Assembly: GCA_038521775.1 (NCBI GenBank)
Contig: JBCBKN010000320.1
Span: 1-5,653, forward strand
Source: J013 sp038521775
GTDB lineage: Bacteria; Pseudomonadota; Alphaproteobacteria; Rhodobacterales; Rhodobacteraceae
Length of the DNA: 5,653 nucleotides
Direction of reading: 5' to 3'
Part shown: positions 1 through 5,007 of the stretch, piece by piece
How the letters are laid out: every line of letters starts with the position of its first letter
Numbering within the stretch: position 1 is the stretch's first letter
Program-made: the position numbers and the translations under genes
Notes under the pieces: generated by a model
Told to the model about the DNA's origin: nothing
Databases searched by the model: none
What the model saw: the letters and a program-made list of their open reading frames with translations, nothing else

Positions 1-825
1 ATCTTCCCGCATCTGAGCGTGGCCGACAACATTGCCTATGGCCTGCGGCGGGCCAGGATCTCGCGGCAGGAGCGGCAGCGCCTGGTTGATGAGATGCTTG
101 AGCTGGTGCGGCTGCCGGGCTATGGCGCGCGCCGTGCGCATGAGCTCTCGGGCGGCCAGCGTCAGCGCATTGCCCTGGCCCGTGCCCTGATCCTGCGGCC
201 CAAGGTGCTGCTGCTTGATGAACCCTTGGGCGCGCTCGACAAGCAGCTTCGCGAACAGATGCAGGGCGAATTGCGTCGGCTGCAGCGGGCCGTCGGCATC
301 ACCTTCGTCTTTGTCACCCATGATCAGGAAGAGGCGCTGACCCTGTCGGACCGCATTGCGGTGATGTCCAGGGGCAAGGTCCTGCAGGTCGACACGCCGG
401 CGCGGCTTTACGAGGCGCCAAAGACGCGCTCGGTCGCGGGCTTTGTGGGGTCGATGAATTTCCTCGACGCGCGCGTGCTGGTGCGGGAGGGCGACCACGC
501 GCGGCTTGAGATCGAGGCGCTTGGCGTGCGGGACCTGCGCGCCGATCACCTCCCCGCGCATGGCCGGGTCTGCGTGGCCGTGCGGCCCGAGAACATTGCC
601 CTGCATGCCGATGATCCGGGCGGTGCGGCGCTGCCGGGCCTGGTGGAGGCGCGCAGCTATCTTGGCGAGCGCAGCCATTGGCATGTGCGGGTGCCCGGAA
701 TGGCGGAGCCGCTGGCCGTGTCGACGCCCAATGGCGTGTTGCAGGCCGGCGCCCATGCCGCCGAGGGCGCGCCGGTCTGGGTGCGGCTGGGCGATGAGGC
801 CCTGATTTTGCTGAACGCGGAATAG
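1..825 (+). CDS. ABC importer ATP-binding protein, PotA-like (5' partial)
   Basis: This is the nucleotide-binding subunit of an ABC importer; it hydrolyses ATP at the cytoplasmic face of the inner membrane to drive solute uptake. The frame is open from base 1 and begins IFPHLSVADN, the segment just after the Q-loop, so the true start and Walker A lie upstream; the GTG at 19 is internal. Visible in order: ABC signature LSGGQ (145-159), Walker B LLLDEP followed by the D-loop GALD (about 208-240), H-loop histidine (319-321), and a C-terminal TOBE-like region with VRPENIAL (about 580-603). The long C-terminal extension and the D-loop/H-loop wording are typical of the spermidine/putrescine (PotA/PotG) and iron/thiamine group of importers. 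The amine-oxidising enzymes downstream favour a polyamine or related amine as cargo, but this is inference. The permease and binding-protein genes are not in view and would be expected upstream. The gene ends 15 nt before the regulator. Confidence 0.95.
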   Translation: MFPHLSVADNIAYGLRRARISRQERQRLVDEMLELVRLPGYGARRAHELSGGQRQRIALARALILRPKVLLLDEPLGALDKQLREQMQGELRRLQRAVGITFVFVTHDQEEALTLSDRIAVMSRGKVLQVDTPARLYEAPKTRSVAGFVGSMNFLDARVLVREGDHARLEIEALGVRDLRADHLPAHGRVCVAVRPENIALHADDPGGAALPGLVEARSYLGERSHWHVRVPGMAEPLAVSTPNGVLQAGAHAAEGAPVWVRLGDEALILLNAE

Positions 826-832
826 CGGAATA
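817..832 (+). repeat. Perfect 8-bp tandem duplication at the ABC gene stop codon
   Basis: GCGGAATA occurs twice head-to-tail at 817-824 and 825-832. The first copy contains most of the TAG stop (823-825) of the ATPase gene, and the second fills half of the 15-nt gap before the regulator. The GGAA at 827-830 is the only weak Shine-Dalgarno-like stretch ahead of the regulator's ATG at 841. The pattern is what a small slippage duplication would leave. A function, such as setting translational coupling, is speculative. Confidence 0.6.
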
Positions 833-840
833 GACGCGCC

Positions 841-1512
841 ATGACCCTGCCCACCCCAACCACGACACGCCGCAGGACGGCCCCGAGTTCGGAGCGTCGG
901 CGCCAGCTGATCGAGGCGGCCACCGAGGTGATTGCCGAGACCGGTCTCTCGGGCATCAAGACAAGCGATGTTGCCCGCCGCGCTGGGCTTTCGGTCGGGC
1001 TGATCAACCATTATTTCAGCTCAAAGGACAACCTCCTGGCCGAAACGCTGCGCCATCTGGGCGATGAGCTGCGCGCGCGCTGGGTGCGGATCCAGCAGGA
1101 CGACACGCTCGACACGGCCGAGAAACTTGCCGCCATCGTCGACGGCATGTTTCACCCAAGCGTCGCCACCCCGACCAAGATTGCGGTCTGGTTCGCGTTT
1201 TTCGGCGATGCCGGCTACCGCGAGCTCTACCGGGATATGGCCGGCGATTTCGACACCGAACGCAGCGCGGCCATTGAGGCGCTCTGCCACACGCTCAAGA
1301 CCGAGGGCGGTTATGCCGGCATCAATGCCGAGGCGCTTGCCACGACCATCGAGGCCTTGGCCGACGGTCTGTGGCTGAGCACGATGCTCTATCCCGACTG
1401 GCTTTTGCCGCGGGAGGCACGCCGGCGGGTGTTCGAGCTGCTGGCCACCCAGTTCCCGCGCCATTTCACCGGCGACGGTCTAAGCGCGGGCGGAACGGAA
1501 CCACGGTCATGA
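841..1512 (+). CDS. TetR-family transcriptional regulator, BetI-like
   Basis: This is a 223-residue TetR-family DNA-binding protein, expected to act as a dimeric repressor released by a small ligand. The N-terminal helix-turn-helix domain spans about residues 18-65. Its recognition region is TSDVARRAGLSVGLINHYFS (41-60), close to the BetI choline-responsive repressor (IARRAGVSTGIISHYF). The ligand-binding half also carries BetI-like features: KIAVWFAFF (about 113-121), a RELYR-type segment (127-131), and ALADGLWL (172-179). Length is slightly above BetI because of a Pro/Thr-rich N-terminus and a short Gly-rich tail. ATG 841 is the first start and sits 15 nt after the ATPase stop, with only a weak GGAA upstream. 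The stop overlaps the ATG of the amine oxidase. BetI relatives often control quaternary-amine or polyamine genes, so local control by an amine is plausible. Any operator is probably upstream of the window, since no convincing palindrome is seen near this gene. Confidence 0.93.
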   Translation: MTLPTPTTTRRRTAPSSERRRQLIEAATEVIAETGLSGIKTSDVARRAGLSVGLINHYFSSKDNLLAETLRHLGDELRARWVRIQQDDTLDTAEKLAAIVDGMFHPSVATPTKIAVWFAFFGDAGYRELYRDMAGDFDTERSAAIEALCHTLKTEGGYAGINAEALATTIEALADGLWLSTMLYPDWLLPREARRRVFELLATQFPRHFTGDGLSAGGTEPRS

Positions 1513-1586
1513 GCATCGGGCTGACAAGGAGACAGATGATGGCTGGACTGGCCGGGGCCGCGATGGCACCGCGGGCTGCGCGTGCC
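1509..1586 (+). other. Probable twin-arginine (Tat) signal peptide of the amine oxidase
   Basis: Residues 1-26 show a short n-region, TRRQMM (6-11) resembling the S/T-R-R-x-F-L-K consensus, a weakly hydrophobic AGLAGAAMA h-region, and a c-region ending in ARA with predicted cleavage between A26 and T27. The mature FAD fold (PDIVVIGAGA) begins only about five residues later, so these residues are dispensable for the core enzyme. Export of a folded, FAD-loaded enzyme to the periplasm is consistent with use of Tat. Positions 5-6 of the Tat motif are Met-Met, which departs from the consensus. Confidence 0.72.
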
Positions 1587-2897
1587 ACCCCGACGCGGCC
1601 CGATATTGTCGTGATCGGTGCGGGCGCGGCCGGAATTGCCGCGGCGCGTCGGCTTATGGCGGCGGGCAAATCGGTTCTGGTGCTGGAGGCCGCCGACAGG
1701 ATCGGCGGCAGGGCCCACACGACATTGACGCCCTTCGGCTTTCCCTATGATCGAGGCTGTGCCTGGTTGCAGGGCCCGTCGGACCTTGCCCATCTGGCAT
1801 TGGCCCGCGAGAAGGGGTTCGGGCTTTTTGACTATAACAGCTCTCCCGAAGTGCTGGCCATCGACGGCCGCCGCGCCACCACGGCCGAGCGCAATGCGTA
1901 TTGGCGCGCCTGGACAACGGTCGAAGGGATCGTCGACCGGGCCGTGGACCGTGATGTGCCCATCGCCTCGCTGATCCCGCCCGATCTGCGCTTCGCGGCG
2001 GCCGTGCGGGCCTGGCTGGGGCCGATGGATTACGGGGCTGACCTGACCGATGTGTCCACCGCCGACTGGCATGCCTATGCGGATCTGGAGATCGACTATC
2101 TGGTGCGCGAGGGGCTGGGCACATTGGTTGCCATGCTGGGCGCCGATCTCCCGGTGCGCCTGTCGACCCCGGCCACCCATATCGACTGGTCGGGCGCCGG
2201 GGTTCGGGTGCAGACCCCCGATGGCCAGATCGAGGCGGATGCCTGCATTGTCACAGTGTCGACCGGGGTGCTGGGCTCGGGCGCGATCCGCTTCACGCCA
2301 GAGCTGCCGGTCGCAAAGCAGCAGGCGGTCGCCGATGTGCCGATGGGCCTATTGGAACGCATCGGGCTTCAGTTTGACGGCGCGCGGTTCGGGCTGCCCA
2401 GCAACGGCATTCTGACCAATCTTTACGAGGGCGAGATGCCCCAGCCGGCCTGCAACTTCATCACCTTCCCGCATGGCCAGGACGTTGTCATCGGCTTTGT
2501 CGGCGGCAGTTTCGGCTGGGAGCTGTCGCGCGCCGGTGCCGCGGCGGCGATCGATTTCGCAACCGAGGCTTTCGTCAAGGCGGTGGGTTCGGACGCGCGC
2601 AAGCATCTGGTGGCCGCCGACCATTCGGGCTGGGCCACCAATCCGCTGACCCAGGGCGCCTATGCCGCCGCGCGCCCCGGGCGGTTCGCGGCCCGGGCGG
2701 TTCTGGCCGAGCCCTTGGGCGAGCGGGTGTTCTTTGCCGGGGAGGCGGTGTCGCCGGATCATTTCGCGCTGATGTCGGGCGCGCATATGAGCGGGGAGGC
2801 GGTGGCCGCAGAGGTCGTGGCGCAGCTCGAGGCGGGCTGCTCCTCCTGCGATGCCCGCAAGCAGGATCTGCAACGGCGTGTGGGGGAAAGCGAATGA
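1509..2897 (+). CDS. Tat-exported flavin amine oxidase (FAD-dependent)
   Basis: This 462-residue protein belongs to the flavin monoamine/polyamine oxidase family, which oxidises amines to imines using non-exchangeable FAD. Evidence: the dinucleotide-binding motif GAGAAG (37-42) ending in acidic E60 of VLVLE; RIGGRAHT (64-71), the usual second FAD contact; GWATNPLTQGAYAAARPG (374-391), matching the W...GxY...PG block; and FFAGEAVSPDHF (408-419) followed by SGAHMSGEAVAAE, the C-terminal FAD-binding block. The N-terminus looks like a Tat signal. The start chosen is ATG 1509, overlapping the regulator stop as ATGA; the in-frame ATG at 1371 would lie 138 nt inside the regulator. A strong AGGAG before ATG 1536/1539 makes a shorter, unexported form possible. 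Where the family has the catalytic-site lysine, the aligned residue appears to be R284 (MGLLER, 279-284). A CSSC pair (444-447) lies near the C-terminus. Substrate is unknown. It overlaps the next gene by 4 nt. Confidence 0.93.
   Translation: MSIGLTRRQMMAGLAGAAMAPRAARATPTRPDIVVIGAGAAGIAAARRLMAAGKSVLVLEAADRIGGRAHTTLTPFGFPYDRGCAWLQGPSDLAHLALAREKGFGLFDYNSSPEVLAIDGRRATTAERNAYWRAWTTVEGIVDRAVDRDVPIASLIPPDLRFAAAVRAWLGPMDYGADLTDVSTADWHAYADLEIDYLVREGLGTLVAMLGADLPVRLSTPATHIDWSGAGVRVQTPDGQIEADACIVTVSTGVLGSGAIRFTPELPVAKQQAVADVPMGLLERIGLQFDGARFGLPSNGILTNLYEGEMPQPACNFITFPHGQDVVIGFVGGSFGWELSRAGAAAAIDFATEAFVKAVGSDARKHLVAADHSGWATNPLTQGAYAAARPGRFAARAVLAEPLGERVFFAGEAVSPDHFALMSGAHMSGEAVAAEVVAQLEAGCSSCDARKQDLQRRVGESE
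1526..1532 (+). promoter_or_regulatory. Internal Shine-Dalgarno-like AAGGAGA inside the Tat coding region
   Basis: AAGGAGA lies 3 nt ahead of in-frame ATG 1536 and 6 nt ahead of ATG 1539. It is the best Shine-Dalgarno match near this gene and far better than anything before ATG 1509, where only GGAA at 1497-1500 is seen. It arises from the codons ACA AGG AGA (Thr-Arg-Arg), which form the twin-arginine motif. It could start a form lacking the Tat motif, or simply be a by-product of the coding. Confidence 0.4.
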
Positions 2898-4996
2898 CCC
2901 GCCAGGACCGCGAGATCCGGCCCAATGCGCGCGATCCGCGATACGATATCCTGTTCGAGCCGGTGAGGATCGGGCCCGTCACGGCCAAGAACCGGTTTTA
3001 CCAGGTTCCGCATTGCAATGGGATGGGCCGGGCCTACCCCTCCTCGATGGCCGAGATGCGCGGGCTGAAGGCCGAGGGTGGCTGGGCGGTGGTCTGCACC
3101 GAGCAGACCGAGATCCACCACACATCCGAGCTGTCGCCAGTGATCGAGGGTCGGCTCTGGGACGATGCGGATCTGCCGGTCTGGCGCAAGATGACCGAAA
3201 AGATCCACGCCCATGGCGGTCTGGCGGGCATTGAGCTCTGCTATGACGGGCTCCACACCTCCAACCGCTACAGCCGAGAGATCCCGATGGCGCCATCGGC
3301 GCGCCCGGTGACCTATCTGGAGCCCGTGCAATCCCGCGCGATGGATCTGCAAGACATCCGCAATGTCCGCCGCTGGCATCGCGAGGCGGCGCTGCGGGCG
3401 CGGGAGGCGGGGTTTGACATCATCTATGTCTATGCCGCGCATGATCTCAGCGTGATGTCGCATTTCCTCGCGCGGCGCTGGAACGATCGCAGCGACGCCT
3501 ATGGCGGCAGTCTGGAAAACCGGGCGCGGCTGCTGCGCGAGGTATTGAGCGAAACCAAGGAGGCGGTGGGCGACACATGCGCCATCGCGTTGCGCTTTGC
3601 GGTTGAGGAGCTGATGGGCGATTCGGGCCTGACCTCGGAGGGCGAGGGCCGCGATGTCGTCGAGATGCTGGCCGAGCTGCCCGATCTTTGGGACGTCAAT
3701 GTCTCGGATTGGGAGAATGACAGCGAAACCTCGCGCTTTGCCAAGTCGGGCTATCAGGACAGCCATGTCGCCTTTGTAAAAAAAGTGACATCAAAGCCCG
3801 TCGTCGGGGTGGGGCGCCACACCTCGCCCGACGCCATGGTCTCGCTGATCAAACGGGGCGTGCTCGACCTTATCGGGGCGGCCCGCCCCTCGATTGCCGA
3901 TCCGTTCCTGCCCAAAAAGATCGAGGAAGGCCGGGTCGATGACATCCGTGAATGCATCGGCTGCAACATCTGCGTCTCGGCCGATTTCCACATGGTGCCG
4001 ATGCGCTGCACCCAAAACCCCACCATGGGCGAGGAATGGCGCCGAGGCTGGCATCCCGAAAAGATCGCCGCCAAGACCGCCGATGAGAGCGTGCTGATCG
4101 TGGGCGGCGGCCCGGCGGGGCTGGAGGCCGCCCGGGCGCTGGGCCAACGCGGCTATCGGGTGACGCTTGCCGAGGCCGGCATGCAGCTGGGCGGTCGCGT
4201 GGCCGTCGAAAGCCGCTTGCCCGGGCTTTCGGAATGGAAGCGCGTGGCGGATTGGCGCGAGTACCAGATCGGCAAGATGCCCAATGTCGAGACCTATCTC
4301 GACAGCCGGTTGACGGCGGAAACCGTGCTGGAATTTGGCGCCGATCACGTGGTCATCGCCACGGGCGCGCGCTGGCGGGCCGACGGGGTGGGCCGCGCGA
4401 TTGCATCCCCGCTGCGTCTTGACGTGGCCACCGTGGTTACCCCCGACGACATAGAGGCCCGGGTCGTGCCGCAGGGCCCGGTCGTGATCTTTGACGATGA
4501 TCATTACATCATGGGCGGCCTGATGGCCGAGTTGCTGCGCAAGACCGGGCTTGAGGTCACCCTGGTGACGCCCGCGCCGGATGTCTCGCACTGGACCCAC
4601 AACACGCTTGAGCAGGGGCGCATCCAGACCCGGCTGATCGAGCTGGGGGTGGAGATCATCCCGCTGCACAACGTGGACGCTGTGGGTGCCGAGACCGCGA
4701 CGCTGTCCTGTGTCTATACCGAACGCACCCGCGAGATTGCCTGCGGCACCTTCCTGCCCGTGACCATGCGCCTGCCCGTCGACAGCCTGTTTCATGAGGT
4801 GACTGCGCAGCTCACGGCGGGCGCTGGAACAAGTTCGCCCGCGCCCAAGACCCTCACCCGGATCGGCGATTGCCTGGCGCCCGGCACCATTGCCGCCGCG
4901 GTCTGGGCGGGGCATCGCTATGCACGCGAACTGGGCGAGCCGCCGGTCGAGGGCGTGCCCTTCCGCCGCGAGTTGCCGGCGCTTGCCGCCGATTGA
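2894..4996 (+). CDS. TMADH-family iron-sulfur flavoprotein amine dehydrogenase (histamine/dimethylamine dehydrogenase-like)
   Basis: This 700-residue enzyme has the complete TMADH-family layout. Residues 12 to about 345 form an FMN-binding TIM barrel; a [4Fe-4S] site uses C354, C357, C360 and C372 (C-x2-C-x2-C-x11-C); and two Rossmann-like domains follow, the first with GGGPAG (404-409). C41 in FYQVPHC matches TMADH Cys30, which binds 6-S-cysteinyl-FMN. Y180, H183, R234, W273 and D276 match TMADH Tyr169, His172, Arg222, Trp264 and Asp267. Specificity positions differ: Q71 for Tyr60, E85 for Ser74, C116 for Trp105 and D364 for Trp355. Gln plus Asp is the pattern I recall for histamine dehydrogenase, and Gln alone also for dimethylamine dehydrogenase. 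The expected reaction is oxidative deamination or N-dealkylation of an amine, with electrons passing FMN to Fe-S to an external carrier. The ATG overlaps the oxidase stop as ATGA, preceded by GGGGG (2882-2886). No export signal is seen, so it is probably cytoplasmic. Related demethylases of N-methylated amino acids remain an alternative. Confidence 0.93.
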   Translation: MTRQDREIRPNARDPRYDILFEPVRIGPVTAKNRFYQVPHCNGMGRAYPSSMAEMRGLKAEGGWAVVCTEQTEIHHTSELSPVIEGRLWDDADLPVWRKMTEKIHAHGGLAGIELCYDGLHTSNRYSREIPMAPSARPVTYLEPVQSRAMDLQDIRNVRRWHREAALRAREAGFDIIYVYAAHDLSVMSHFLARRWNDRSDAYGGSLENRARLLREVLSETKEAVGDTCAIALRFAVEELMGDSGLTSEGEGRDVVEMLAELPDLWDVNVSDWENDSETSRFAKSGYQDSHVAFVKKVTSKPVVGVGRHTSPDAMVSLIKRGVLDLIGAARPSIADPFLPKKIEEGRVDDIRECIGCNICVSADFHMVPMRCTQNPTMGEEWRRGWHPEKIAAKTADESVLIVGGGPAGLEAARALGQRGYRVTLAEAGMQLGGRVAVESRLPGLSEWKRVADWREYQIGKMPNVETYLDSRLTAETVLEFGADHVVIATGARWRADGVGRAIASPLRLDVATVVTPDDIEARVVPQGPVVIFDDDHYIMGGLMAELLRKTGLEVTLVTPAPDVSHWTHNTLEQGRIQTRLIELGVEIIPLHNVDAVGAETATLSCVYTERTREIACGTFLPVTMRLPVDSLFHEVTAQLTAGAGTSSPAPKTLTRIGDCLAPGTIAAAVWAGHRYARELGEPPVEGVPFRRELPALAAD
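3953..4009 (+). other. [4Fe-4S] cluster ligand segment
   Basis: This segment encodes four cysteines, C354, C357, C360 and C372, in the order CIGCNIC then RCTQN, just after the TIM barrel. In TMADH the equivalent ligands are Cys345, 348, 351 and 364. The last spacing is one residue shorter here (x11 rather than x12). D364 lies four residues after the third cysteine, the position of the substrate-contacting Trp355 in TMADH, so the altered loop bears on both the cluster and the active site. Confidence 0.85.
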
Positions 4997-4999
4997 GGA
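4995..4999 (+). promoter_or_regulatory. Ribosome binding site of the second TMADH-family gene
   Basis: GAGGA overlaps the TGA stop (4994-4996) of the preceding gene and lies 8 nt before ATG 5008. It is the clearest Shine-Dalgarno site at any gene junction in the window. It fixes the start of the second paralogue and implies re-initiation or coupled translation across the 11-nt gap. Confidence 0.75.
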
Positions 5000-5007
5000 C
5001 TGTTCGA

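Noticed and set aside
19..825. GTG at 19 as the start of the ABC ATPase
   Set aside because: The frame is open to base 1 and residues before 19 (IFPHLS) match the conserved post-Q-loop segment. A start here would remove Walker A, so the gene is simply cut by the window edge.
826..840. Operator or promoter for the regulator in the short gap before it
   Set aside because: Only 15 bases are available, no -10/-35 pair or palindrome was recognised, and the spacing fits an operon interior.
1371..1508. ATG 1371 as the start of the amine oxidase
   Set aside because: The extra 46 residues lie entirely inside the regulator gene in another frame and are Arg/Pro-rich shadow sequence. ATG 1509 gives a recognisable signal peptide and a 4-nt overlap like the next junction.
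1389..2180. 263-residue open frame on the - strand across the regulator/oxidase junction
   Set aside because: It crosses two well-supported + strand genes, has low-complexity Arg/Gly/Pro/His content and no domain signature.
2759..3766. 335-residue open frame on the - strand
   Set aside because: It lies antisense to the oxidase end and first TMADH-family gene, has no recognisable motif, and is typical of mirror frames in GC-rich coding DNA.
3778..3784. A7 run as a programmed frameshift or transcript-slippage site
   Set aside because: It encodes Val-Lys-Lys-Val in a conserved part of the TIM barrel, with the frame intact on both sides. I saw no downstream stem-loop or Shine-Dalgarno stimulator and no meaningful alternative product.
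3791..4915. 374-residue open frame on the - strand
   Set aside because: It is fully antisense to the iron-sulfur and Rossmann regions of a clearly real gene. Its His/Gly/Arg-rich composition is that of a shadow frame, and no start context or family motif was seen.
4997..5007. Terminator between the two TMADH-family genes
   Set aside because: The 11-nt gap has no hairpin or T-run and instead holds most of the ribosome binding site of the second gene.
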